Shown here: piece after piece, positions 1 to 5,838 of the stretch
Layout of the letters: each line of letters starts with the position of its first letter
Position numbering within the stretch: position 1 is the stretch's first letter
From: Chloroflexota bacterium
GTDB taxonomy: Bacteria; Chloroflexota; UBA6077; CF-72
DNA length: 11,834 bases
NCBI GenBank assembly: GCA_019247135.1
Contig: JAFAPL010000491.1
Coordinates: 1-11,834, forward strand
Direction of reading: 5' to 3'
Position numbers and translations under genes: made by a program
The notes under the pieces: generated by a model
The model's input: the letters and a program-made list of their open reading frames with translations, nothing else
Told to the model about the DNA's origin: nothing
The model's database searches: none

Positions 1-1
1 G

Positions 2-568
2 CCGGCTCCGACCGCGGCGCCGGCTAAACCCGCCGCTTCGCCGGCCACCAGCGCTTCACCCGCGATCGCGGCATCGCCAGCGGCGTCACCTTCTCCAGCG
101 GCTTCGCCAGCGGCCTCGCCGGCCGCGTCACCGGCCGCCTCGCCCGCCGCGTCGCCAGCTGCTTCGCCGTTCGCGTCGCCCTCGCCTGCCAGCGGTTCGG
201 CACCCCGTCCCGCCACGGCCTCGCTTTCGATCACTTCGCCAGCAGCCGGCGCGACGGTCCCAGCGGGAACAGTGACGATCAGTGTCCAGTGGACTGGTCC
301 AGAGCTCGTGCCCGCGGCGAACGCCACCAGGCTGGAGGATTACCACTTGCATTACTTCCTGGACGAGGACGCGACGCCATACCTCAACACCAGCACGCTC
401 ACTCCCGTGCCGATGGGCAACCCGAGAATCGTCCATACGGCCAATCTTCAGGTTCCGTTCGAGGGCGTCCCGGCCGGCTCTCACACGGTCACGGTGATGC
501 TGTCTGGTTCGAACCACATCACCGTCACCCCGCCGCTCAGCGCGCAGGTGACGTTTACCGCTCAATAG
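2..568 (+). CDS. Partial secreted/surface protein: (AASP)n linker plus small C-terminal beta-type domain
   Basis: The frame is open from the window edge to a TAG at 566-568, so the 5' end is missing; 188 residues are visible. Residues 1 to about 73 are almost entirely Ala, Ser and Pro, with eight AASP units, six of them in perfect tandem: a typical flexible extracellular linker. Residues about 74-188 form a compact domain that opens with SITSPAAGATVPAGTVTI, has a central DYHLHYFLDED segment, and ends with PAGSHTVTVMLSG followed by a short strand. The pattern (strand, His-rich YHLHYFLD segment, PAGSHTVTV) resembles DUF4399-like and related small secreted beta-sandwich domains; that assignment is inference from layout. 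His residues in YHLHY could bind metal, but this is untested. No catalytic motif is visible. A signal peptide, if present, lies outside the window. Confidence 0.75.
   Translation, partial: PAPTAAPAKPAASPATSASPAIAASPAASPSPAASPAASPAASPAASPAASPAASPFASPSPASGSAPRPATASLSITSPAAGATVPAGTVTISVQWTGPELVPAANATRLEDYHLHYFLDEDATPYLNTSTLTPVPMGNPRIVHTANLQVPFEGVPAGSHTVTVMLSGSNHITVTPPLSAQVTFTAQ
98..169 (+). repeat. Tandem 12-bp coding repeat, six AASP units
   Basis: Six consecutive four-codon units encode Ala-Ala-Ser-Pro. The third codon positions vary between units (gcggcttcgcca, gcggcctcgccg, gccgcgtcaccg and so on), so the peptide repeat is conserved more strictly than the DNA. Two further AASP units lie just upstream at 68-91. 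It forms the low-complexity linker of the partial protein; copy number in such repeats often varies between strains. Confidence 0.85.
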
Positions 569-570
569 GC

Positions 571-595
571 AAAGGGGCCGCTCCCCGGCCCCCTT
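571..595. terminator. Bidirectional hairpin between convergent genes
   Basis: The arms AAGGGGCC (572-579) and GGCCCCCTT (587-595) pair with one bulged C and a 7-nt loop. The hairpin sits 3 nt after one stop codon and directly abuts the stop of the opposing gene at 598. It has only short T runs on either side, so it is a weak textbook terminator, but its position between two convergent stops fits a shared terminator. Confidence 0.6.
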
Positions 596-597
596 GA

Positions 598-906
598 TCA
601 CTCCTCCGCGACTCGTTTCTGCTCAACCAGCCAGCGCGCAAACCCGAGCTTTTCGGGATCCAATCCCCCGATCTCTTCGCGCAAAGGCGCTCGCGGCACC
701 GGCACTGGTTCGCCGCGCTCGAGCCGCGACAGGATCGTTTGCACGCGCGCCTCTTCAAGCTTCGCGATCGCGTCCAGCGGTGATATCGCCTCCCCGACAA
801 TGCCCAGCTCCGGATACATCGCCCGACGGAACCACTGTCCGTCTGGCCCCTCCACCGACTCGACCACCAGCACGTACGGAATGGCCAGATATTCCTCAGG
901 CGTCAC
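598..906 (-). CDS. Orphan HicB-like protein
   Basis: With the GTG start at 906 the product is 102 residues and begins MTPEEYLAIPYVLVVESVEG. The core (about residues 9-65) is HicB-like: a strand starting at IPYVLVVES, the YPELG turn, a second strand, then a helix SPLDAIAKLEEARVQ, followed by a GEPVPVP tail. This is the partial RNase-H-like fold of HicB antitoxins. No HicA toxin (a roughly 60-residue dsRNA-binding-like protein) lies on either side, so it is an orphan, and a toxin-antitoxin role cannot be claimed. The frame stays open upstream to 1116, but that would overlap the divergent gene starting at 1010. GTG 906 fits the family N-terminus and lies exactly 7 nt after a TACAAT box, which supports a leaderless mRNA. 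The canonical PELPGC segment is shortened to PELG here. Confidence 0.72.
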   Translation of the reverse strand: MTPEEYLAIPYVLVVESVEGPDGQWFRRAMYPELGIVGEAISPLDAIAKLEEARVQTILSRLERGEPVPVPRAPLREEIGGLDPEKLGFARWLVEQKRVAEE

Positions 907-913
907 GCCCCAA

Positions 914-919
914 ATTGTA
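914..919 (-). promoter_or_regulatory. -10 box TACAAT for a leaderless hicB-like mRNA
   Basis: On the minus strand TACAAT differs from TATAAT by one base and is followed by exactly 7 nt and then the GTG at 906. Transcription would therefore start at or next to the start codon. I see no convincing -35 hexamer at 16-18 bp. Confidence 0.55.
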
Positions 920-970
920 GCCCCGTGCACACCGTTTCTGATTCCGGCATGCTCCAGCCTTAGCGCGCGA

Positions 971-996
971 GTGAAACCCTGTTCACCCGGTAGCAT
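971..996 (+). promoter_or_regulatory. Possible promoter and inverted repeat upstream of the 1010 gene
   Basis: TAGCAT at 991-996 matches four of six -10 positions and would put the transcript start about 7 nt before the ATG at 1010. Just upstream, GTGAA (971-975) and TTCAC (982-986) form a 5-bp inverted repeat with a 6-nt spacer, a possible operator half-site pair. Both signals are weak. An in-frame TGA at 1001-1003 blocks translation starts further upstream. Confidence 0.3.
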
Positions 997-1009
997 CGCC
1001 TGAGCCCGC

Positions 1010-2002
1010 ATGACGTCCACAAAACTCCAGCTCAGCCTCATGATGAGCGTCAACGACCGCTCCCAGCCGGTCCTCGACGGCACCATCAGCCCGGACGGTA
1101 TCGACCTCGTCTGCACCCCCGGCCACCCGTCCGAGATCTTCTGGCGTCAGCTCAAGTTCAAAGAGTTTGACCTGTCCGAGATGTCGCTCTCGTCCCTCAT
1201 CATGGCGACGGCGAACGGAAACACCGATTGGGTCGGCATACCTGTCTTCACCAGCCGCCGCTTCTTCCACACGGGCGCCTGGATTCGTACCGACGCGAAT
1301 GTCGGACAGCCGAAAGACCTGAATGGGAAGCGCGTCGGCGTCCCCGAATACCAGCAAACCGCCGCCTTGTGGACGCGCGGCATCCTGAATCATGAATTCG
1401 GCGTCGACCCCACCACGATCGAATGGTGGATGGAGCGTCCGCCCGAACGCAGCCATGGGGGCGCCACCGGCTTCACGCCTCCGCCAGGCATCCGTCTGAG
1501 CTACATCCCGCCCGACGAGAGCATCGGCAGCATGCTCGTGTCAGGAAAACTCGACGCAACGTTGATGTACCTGACAGACCGCAACCTGGTTGACCGCAGC
1601 CGCGTGAGCCTCGAAGGTGACCCCGCCTTTCGAACGCTCTTCGAGGATCCCGCTGCCGAGGGCCGCCGCTACTTTCAGAAGACCGGCATATTCCCCATCA
1701 ACCACGGGATGGTGGTTCGGCGCTCGATCTATGAAAAACATCCGTGGGTGGCGTTGAACATCTTCAACGCGTTTCGACGCGCCAGGGACGAGACCGCCGC
1801 TCGCCTGCGCGAGCTCGCTTCAACCCACGTCGAGCTGGGGCTGTTACCGGCGGGGCCGCTGAGTGTCGAGCCGTATCCCTACGGCGTCAAGTCGAACCAG
1901 AAGGTTCTGCGGACGATCGCCGAGTACTCGCACGAGCAGGGGCTCACCCCGCGCGTGGTCGGGCTGGAGGAGGTCTTCGCTCCGAGCACCCTGGACGTCT
2001 AA
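1010..2002 (+). CDS. 4,5-dihydroxyphthalate decarboxylase-like / periplasmic-binding-protein-fold enzyme
   Basis: The product has 330 residues and no signal peptide or membrane segment, so it is probably cytoplasmic. The family pattern is strong along its length: KLQLSL at 5-10, then DR-x3-LDG with a following GIDL, EIFWRQLK at 42-49, FDLSEMSLSS at 53-62, GIPVF at 76-80, GKRVGVPEYQQTAALWTRGIL at 106-126, KTGIFPINH at 224-232, HPW at 244-246, PYGVKSNQK at 290-298, and EQGL at 309-312 with a final LEEVFAP. These are conserved landmarks of Pht5-like proteins, which use a type-2 periplasmic-binding-protein fold as a non-oxidative aromatic decarboxylase; many family members have unknown substrates. 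The true reaction is not decidable here, and no phthalate dioxygenase genes are nearby. The start at 1010 is the first possible ATG after a stop at 1001 and matches the family N-terminus. No Shine-Dalgarno is visible. Confidence 0.8.
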   Translation: MTSTKLQLSLMMSVNDRSQPVLDGTISPDGIDLVCTPGHPSEIFWRQLKFKEFDLSEMSLSSLIMATANGNTDWVGIPVFTSRRFFHTGAWIRTDANVGQPKDLNGKRVGVPEYQQTAALWTRGILNHEFGVDPTTIEWWMERPPERSHGGATGFTPPPGIRLSYIPPDESIGSMLVSGKLDATLMYLTDRNLVDRSRVSLEGDPAFRTLFEDPAAEGRRYFQKTGIFPINHGMVVRRSIYEKHPWVALNIFNAFRRARDETAARLRELASTHVELGLLPAGPLSVEPYPYGVKSNQKVLRTIAEYSHEQGLTPRVVGLEEVFAPSTLDV

Positions 2003-2129
2003 AACGGCCTCAACACAGACGCAGCGCGTGTCAGGGTACCGCCACAGGGGGCTCTTGCGTGCTGGCGCTGTCCTGGGCCGACCCTTCAGTTTGGAAATTG
2101 AACACCCGGCCTGGCGCAGCGGCAGCCCG
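2003..2129. other. Short convergent intergenic region, no gene seen
   Basis: 127 bp between the stop of the phthalate-decarboxylase-like gene and the stop of the zinc-ribbon gene. I find no ORF with a recognisable product, no complete RNA gene and no clear terminator with a T tract. The only structured element is the short hairpin at its right end. Confidence 0.5.
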
Positions 2130-2147
2130 CTAGCCACGCACTAGCGG
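2127..2147. terminator. Small hairpin over the stop codon of the zinc-ribbon gene
   Basis: Perfect 7-bp arms CCGCTAG (2127-2133) and CTAGCGG (2141-2147) with a 7-nt loop. The left arm contains the TAG stop of the minus-strand gene. There is no T tract on either side, so termination is plausible only from its position between convergent genes. Confidence 0.3.
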
Positions 2148-2375
2148 TGCGACGAGCTCGTCAGAGTAAAAGCCCGCCTGCACGGCGCGGCGGTACACAC
2201 ATAGCCGCTCCAGCTCCGCGGGGCTGAAGAGCGTTGTGATATCGACGAGCTTGGGCTGTCGCTCCCGCTGGTCCCACTGATGCTTGCAGTTGAAGCAGTG
2301 GTACCTGCCACGCGCCCACTTGAGCGTGCGGCGGTTTCCGCAGCCCGGACATGGCCACCGTTCTTCGACCTGCAT
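2130..2375 (-). CDS. Small stand-alone zinc-ribbon protein
   Basis: 81 residues. Residues 9-12 are CPGC and residues 27-30 are CFNC, a four-cysteine zinc ribbon of the form CxxC-x14-CxxC with a following HQW, similar to the ribbons that start IS1595-type transposases and RNA-polymerase-associated proteins. The C-terminal half (from about residue 42) contains FSPAELERLCVYRRAVQAGF, probably helical, and has no transposase catalytic region, so this is not an insertion-sequence remnant on present evidence. DNA, RNA or protein binding is likely but the partner is unknown. An upstream ATG at 2399 would add eight residues (MRRRTVGR); 2375 is preferred because a TACTGT box lies exactly 7 nt before it. 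It follows the enolase-family gene on the same strand with a 68-nt gap containing a palindrome. Confidence 0.68.
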   Translation of the reverse strand: MQVEERWPCPGCGNRRTLKWARGRYHCFNCKHQWDQRERQPKLVDITTLFSPAELERLCVYRRAVQAGFYSDELVAPLVRG

Positions 2376-2382
2376 GCGGCCG

Positions 2383-2388
2383 ACAGTA
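2383..2388 (-). promoter_or_regulatory. -10 box TACTGT for a leaderless zinc-ribbon mRNA
   Basis: On the minus strand TACTGT (TA---T, the three best-conserved -10 positions) is followed by 7 nt and the ATG at 2375. The -35 region is weak, which would fit dependence on an activator at the palindrome centred about 65 bp upstream. Confidence 0.4.
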
Positions 2389-2432
2389 CGCCGCCGCACG
2401 CGGTCCTTCCATCGGCCGGATCACACGCCCAA

Positions 2433-2448
2433 TGTGAGTGCACTCACA
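2433..2448. promoter_or_regulatory. Perfect 16-bp palindrome of CRP/FNR type
   Basis: TGTGAGTGCACTCACA reads identically on both strands and has the form TGTGA-N6-TCACA, the canonical CRP-family operator. Its centre (2440.5) is 65.5 bp upstream of the proposed leaderless start at 2375, in the range used by class I CRP sites (around -61.5 to -72.5). It overlaps the last Leu codon and stop codon of the enolase-family gene. A 6-bp-stem hairpin with a TGCA loop is an alternative reading. Confidence 0.6.
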
Positions 2449-3583
2449 AGGTATTCGCGTGAATGTAGTCCCAGTTGATGTCCTGCCCGAGGCCTGGCAG
2501 CTCAGATACGTGCACACATCCTTCGGAGTCCATTGGATCGTCCGGCGCATTCAGCCATTGCGGCGCACTGTCATAGTCGACGAATGGATGCAGCAAGCCC
2601 CGCTCGTAATACAGCCCAGGGGTGGCCATCGCGCACAACACGTGCAGGTTGCCTGGCCCACCGCCGTGCACCTCCATGTGCATCCCAAAGGCCTCCGCCA
2701 GATGCGCGATCTTTACCAATGGGGTGATGCCACCCACGTCACCCACGCCCGCGCGCACCATGTCACACGCTCCGGCCCGAATCCATTCGGCGCGTGCGTA
2801 CATCTTGCCTTCGGCGGTCTCGGGCCCGCAGATCGGTAGCGACGTCTGCTCGCACAGCCAGACGTAGCTGGACATGCTGTGCTCGTCCATCGGCTCTTCC
2901 ATCCACAGGAAGTTGAGCGCTTCCAGCCCCTTGGCCAGTTCGAGCGCCTCTAGCCGAGAGTAGTAATGAAACGGATCGAGCATCAGCGGCACATCCGGTC
3001 CAACCGCGTCGCGTACCGCCGCGCACGCTTCCAGGTCGCGCTTGACCGACGGCGCACCCGGCAGCGGCGGCTGCCACGTATGCAGTTTGAACGCGGGATA
3101 CCCGCGCGCGAGACAGCGCACGGCGTAGCGCGCATAGTCGTCGGGCGTGGCCAGTCCGCCTTCGAGATCGTCGCCCACCATCGTGCTCGCGTACGCCGGA
3201 ACTTTGTCGCGCGTTGCGCCCAGGAGCTTGTGCACCGGCTGCCCAAGCATGTTCCCCACCAGGTCCCACAACGCGAGGTCGACAGCTGTCAGCACACGAT
3301 CGGGCAGCGTGCTCAAGTTCAGCCGCTGCCGCTCCTTGAGTGTGTTCCAGATGCGCTCGTGGTACAGCGGATCCTGGCCCAGCAGCACAGGCGTGACGAT
3401 CCGCTCGATCGCCTCGCGATTGACCGCGCCAAAATAGTGCCCGCGCGAGCCGTCGTCGGTTGCGATCTCGAGCAGCGACTGCATCGCATCGTGCTCTTCG
3501 CCAGGATGGCCGTGGCCGTCAGCGTCGCGGCCCACCTGGGACCGATAGCGGAACTGCGTAACGTTGACCTGCGCGATCTTCAT
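2444..3583 (-). CDS. Enolase-superfamily enzyme, mandelate racemase/muconate-lactonizing group
   Basis: 379 residues from the ATG at 3583; the open frame extends to 3628 but the family N-terminus is MKIAQVNVTQF and an AGGAG lies 9 nt upstream of 3583. The N-terminal capping domain covers about residues 1-130 and the barrel follows. Putative catalytic residues: K166 (in AFKLH, so a KxH rather than KxK motif); metal ligands D203, E229 and E255, spaced 26 and 26 exactly as D195/E221/E247 of mandelate racemase; and a D282/H306 pair matching the His-Asp dyad. The reaction therefore involves abstraction of a proton alpha to a carboxylate, giving a racemase or, more likely, an acid-sugar dehydratase. 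The substrate cannot be read from sequence. It lies downstream of the two-component operon but is separated from it by a strong hairpin and has its own operator-like region, so it is probably an independent unit. Confidence 0.85.
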   Translation of the reverse strand: MKIAQVNVTQFRYRSQVGRDADGHGHPGEEHDAMQSLLEIATDDGSRGHYFGAVNREAIERIVTPVLLGQDPLYHERIWNTLKERQRLNLSTLPDRVLTAVDLALWDLVGNMLGQPVHKLLGATRDKVPAYASTMVGDDLEGGLATPDDYARYAVRCLARGYPAFKLHTWQPPLPGAPSVKRDLEACAAVRDAVGPDVPLMLDPFHYYSRLEALELAKGLEALNFLWMEEPMDEHSMSSYVWLCEQTSLPICGPETAEGKMYARAEWIRAGACDMVRAGVGDVGGITPLVKIAHLAEAFGMHMEVHGGGPGNLHVLCAMATPGLYYERGLLHPFVDYDSAPQWLNAPDDPMDSEGCVHVSELPGLGQDINWDYIHANTL

Positions 3584-3592
3584 TGCCGGCCG

Positions 3593-3597
3593 CTCCT
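3593..3597 (-). promoter_or_regulatory. Shine-Dalgarno AGGAG that decides the enolase-family start
   Basis: AGGAG on the minus strand, 9 nt before the ATG at 3583. This is one of few clear ribosome binding sites in the window and supports that start over the open frame further upstream. Confidence 0.6.
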
Positions 3598-3611
3598 GTT
3601 CGTCTGAAACT

Positions 3612-3652
3612 GATCGTTGCAGCAACACGATCGCGCTGCAACATGCATTGCA
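3612..3652. promoter_or_regulatory. Cluster of TTGCA inverted repeats upstream of the enolase-family gene
   Basis: GTTGCAGC (3616-3623) and GCTGCAAC (3635-3642) are a perfect 8-bp inverted repeat with an 11-bp spacer. GTTGCAGCAAC (3616-3626) is itself a palindrome, flanked by GATCG (3612-3616) and CGATC (3628-3632). TGCAA (3637-3641) and TTGCA (3648-3652) form a further pair with a 6-bp spacer. So three half-sites alternate in orientation 30-70 bp before the start codon. This is probably a regulator binding region; the regulator is not identified. Confidence 0.5.
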
Positions 3653-3674
3653 CGTGGACGCGGCCTAGCGTACC

Positions 3675-3715
3675 GCGGGCTGTCGCAGAGTCCGGCGGAC
3701 TCGCGAACAGCCCGC
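3675..3715 (-). terminator. Long hairpin after the two-component operon
   Basis: An 18-bp stem in three segments: GCGGGCTG/CAGCCCGC (3675-3682 with 3708-3715), TCGC/GCGA (3683-3686 with 3703-3706) and GAGTCC/GGACTC (3688-3693 with 3697-3702), separated by single-base bulges and closed by a GGC loop. It starts 15 nt after the sensor kinase stop. No T tract follows on either strand, so it may act as a terminator, a 3'-end stabiliser or an attenuator before the enolase-family gene. Confidence 0.65.
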
Positions 3716-3730
3716 CGGTCGAAAGCTCAC

Positions 3731-5047
3731 TCAGTGGCGGGTTGCCGCGTGCGGCAGATGCGCCGCCAGTTCCGTCAATCGCTCGCCAAGCGATACCGCC
3801 CCGCCTGCTTGTGCCAGCGGCAGCGTCAGCGTCACGTGCGTCCCCACCCCGAGCTGGCTGGTCAACGACAGCTGACCGCCGTGCGCTTCCACCAGCGTCC
3901 GCGCGATCGCCAGGCCCAGCCCCGTCCCGCCCTGGGCTCGCGCACGCGCTTTATCACCTCGATAGAAGCGGTCGAAGATGCGCGGCAGGTGCTCGGGCGC
4001 GATGCCCGACCCGGTGTCGATCACCTCGAGCAGCGCGGCGGTGCCAGGCGTCCGACGAACTCGCACGTCAACCCGGCCACCCGATGGCGTGTGCTTGATC
4101 GCGTTGTCGATCAGAATCAATGCCACCTGCTGGAGTCGATCCGGGTCCGCGTCCACGGTCGTCCCCTCCTGCGATTCGAGCCCAAGCTGCACACCGTTCG
4201 CCTGCGCCAACGGCGTCGTCCGACGGACCACGTCGGCGGCAACGTCTGCCAGGTCGATGGGCGCGGTCATCAGCTCGAGCTCGCCGGTGTCCGAGCGAGC
4301 CAGGGTCAAGAGGTCCTGCGCCAGGCGCTCCATGCGGATAATCTCCGCGCGCACGTCGTCGAACAGCTCGCCGTTGGCTTCGATCGGCTGGTCGCGATGC
4401 TGGTTCAACACGTCCGTTGCCGAGCGCAGCACGGTCAGAGGCGTGCGCAGCTCGTGAGAGGCGTCCGCGACGAACTCCTGCTGACGCTGGAACGCCTGCT
4501 GGATGGGTACCAGCGCTCGACCCGAGAGGAACCACGCGCCGGCCAGCGACAGCAAAAGGCCGACCCCGCCACCGGCCACCAACACCACGAGCAGTGAGTG
4601 CAACGCCTCCTGCTCGTCCTGGAGGCTCTCACCCGTGATCAGCAGCCCACCGTCCGGCATGCGTCGCAGCAGGAGTCGCGTCGGCTCGTCGTTGATCGTG
4701 ACCGTCGTGAACTCGGGCGCCCGCCCCTGTGGGGTAGGCATGCTGTCGATGGTCACCTGCTGCGGGTTGGCTATCACGCTTCCGTCAGGACCGATGGCCA
4801 GAAAGAACACGCCGCCTCGGTACCCTTCGGGACCGCGTCGCCCGGGCGGACCGAACAGCGACGGACCAAACTGCTCGCTGCGCGCGAGCAAGGTGTTGTC
4901 GAATTCGCCCAGAAGACTCCGCGCCGCGGCCACATACACCGCCGTCCCGAGGAGGACGAGGATCAGGCCCAGCGTCAGCATGGACCAGCCGACGAGGCGC
5001 CAGCGGATGCGAGCGAAGAGCCCGCCCAGCGCGCGCGACCTCACCAT
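3731..5047 (-). CDS. Two-component sensor histidine kinase (HisKA type)
   Basis: 438 residues. Two membrane segments are visible, about 19-42 and 151-175, enclosing an extracytoplasmic sensor loop of about 105 residues with a Gly/Pro/Arg-rich stretch at 61-79. The kinase core has the H box SHELRTPL with phosphoacceptor H198, the N box with N315 in IDNAIKHT, the G1 box DTGSG at 344-348, the F box FDRFYR at 358-363 and the G2 box GGTGLGLA at 373-380. The linker between the second membrane segment and the H box is only about 23 residues (RALVPIQQAFQRQQEFVADA), so a full HAMP domain is absent, as in many BaeS-like kinases. It starts 19 nt after the response regulator stop, with GAGG 7 nt before the ATG, so the two are co-transcribed. 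The signal it senses is unknown. Confidence 0.93.
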   Translation of the reverse strand: MVRSRALGGLFARIRWRLVGWSMLTLGLILVLLGTAVYVAAARSLLGEFDNTLLARSEQFGPSLFGPPGRRGPEGYRGGVFFLAIGPDGSVIANPQQVTIDSMPTPQGRAPEFTTVTINDEPTRLLLRRMPDGGLLITGESLQDEQEALHSLLVVLVAGGGVGLLLSLAGAWFLSGRALVPIQQAFQRQQEFVADASHELRTPLTVLRSATDVLNQHRDQPIEANGELFDDVRAEIIRMERLAQDLLTLARSDTGELELMTAPIDLADVAADVVRRTTPLAQANGVQLGLESQEGTTVDADPDRLQQVALILIDNAIKHTPSGGRVDVRVRRTPGTAALLEVIDTGSGIAPEHLPRIFDRFYRGDKARARAQGGTGLGLAIARTLVEAHGGQLSLTSQLGVGTHVTLTLPLAQAGGAVSLGERLTELAAHLPHAATRH

Positions 5048-5066
5048 ACTTCCGCCTCGAAGCGCT

Positions 5067-5741
5067 TCACGGCTTGATCGTGTACCCCACCCCGCGCACG
5101 GTCCGAATCAGCGGCCGTGCATGTGGAAAGGCGCGGTCGACTTTCTCACGCAAATAGTGAATATAGATTTCGACCACGTTCGACGTCGCCTGGCTGTCGT
5201 AACCCCACACGTGTTCGGTGATCTGATCCTTGCTCAGGACGCGGCCATTGTTGCGCATCAGATAGGCAAGCAGGTCGAACTCTTTGGCCGTAAGCTCGAT
5301 GGTCTGGTCGCCCCGCCGCGCTTCGTGGCGCGCGAGGTCCAGCACGAGGTCGCCGACCGTCAGAGTATCGCTCTCACCCTCGCTGACGCGCCGGCCGAGC
5401 GCTCGCACTCGCGCGAGCAGCTCCTCCAGGGCAAACGGCTTGGTGAGGTAGTCATCCGCGCCGGCGTCCAGGCCACGCACACGGTCAGGGACCGCGTCGC
5501 GGGCGGTCAGCATCAAAATGGGCGTGCGGACACGCTGACGCCGCAGCTCGCGGGCGACCTCGATGCCATCCATCTCCGGCAGCATGATGTCGAGCACCAG
5601 CAGGTCGTGCGCGCCGCGCTCGGCACTGGTCAGACCGGTCAGGCCGTCATGTGCGACCTCGACGCGGTGACCAACATCGGTCAGCGCGCGTTCGACAACC
5701 CGCGCAATTCGCGCGTCGTCTTCGACCAGCAGAACATCCAT
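5067..5741 (-). CDS. OmpR/PhoB-family response regulator
   Basis: 224 residues from MDVLLVEDD. Receiver domain (about 1-115): acidic pair D8/D9, phosphoacceptor D51 in LVLDIMLPEMDG, T79 and K101 in LTKPF. The C-terminal winged-helix domain (about 127-222) carries IELTAKEFDLLAYL, recognition-helix region SNVVEIYIHYLREKVD and the terminal RTVRGVGYTI, all typical of the OmpR/PhoB group. The frame is open upstream to 5813, but the family start is MDVLLVEDD at 5741, and a TATCGT box sits exactly 7 nt before that ATG, indicating a leaderless transcript. It is first in a two-gene operon with the kinase. Targets are unknown; neither neighbouring locus shows an obvious direct repeat to assign to it. 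Confidence 0.95.
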   Translation of the reverse strand: MDVLLVEDDARIARVVERALTDVGHRVEVAHDGLTGLTSAERGAHDLLVLDIMLPEMDGIEVARELRRQRVRTPILMLTARDAVPDRVRGLDAGADDYLTKPFALEELLARVRALGRRVSEGESDTLTVGDLVLDLARHEARRGDQTIELTAKEFDLLAYLMRNNGRVLSKDQITEHVWGYDSQATSNVVEIYIHYLREKVDRAFPHARPLIRTVRGVGYTIKP

Positions 5742-5748
5742 ACCCGAG

Positions 5749-5754
5749 ACGATA
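5749..5754 (-). promoter_or_regulatory. -10 box TATCGT for the two-component operon
   Basis: On the minus strand TATCGT (four of six -10 positions) is followed by 7 nt and the ATG at 5741, the same geometry as the hicB-like and zinc-ribbon genes. No strong -35 is seen. Confidence 0.45.
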
Positions 5755-5813
5755 CGCCTCGAAACTTGGATCCAGCTTGAATTTCGCTGGCCGCCGGGGA
5801 CAGACCGGCTCAC

Positions 5814-5833
5814 ATGCCGCCCGTGTCCGGCAT
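5814..5833 (-). terminator. Hairpin after the beta-glucosidase gene
   Basis: Arms ATGCCG (5814-5819) and CGGCAT (5828-5833) with an 8-nt loop, starting 5 nt after the beta-glucosidase stop. No T tract follows. Its position at the end of a four-gene operon favours a terminator or 3' processing end. Confidence 0.4.
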
Positions 5834-5838
5834 CTGAC

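Noticed and set aside
1051..1065. CGCTCCCA half of the CebR operator inside the decarboxylase-like gene
   Set aside because: The other half does not match (AACGAC in place of TGGGAG), so it is likely chance.
907..1116. Upstream extension of the hicB-like gene to an ATG at 1011 or 1116
   Set aside because: It would overlap the divergent gene starting at 1010 and adds residues not typical of the family; the GTG at 906 has a better promoter position.
2108..2130. tRNA D-arm-like sequence (CTGGCGCAGCGGCAGC)
   Set aside because: It resembles the 5' part of a tRNA, but no anticodon arm or T arm follows; the next bases are the end of the zinc-ribbon gene.
2966..3607. Plus-strand open frame of 213 codons
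   Set aside because: Antisense to the enolase-family gene, which has correct ligand spacing; Arg/His-rich composition typical of a shadow.
4503..5780. Plus-strand open frame of 425 codons
   Set aside because: Antisense to the response regulator and sensor kinase, whose motifs are all intact; the frame has no recognisable domain.
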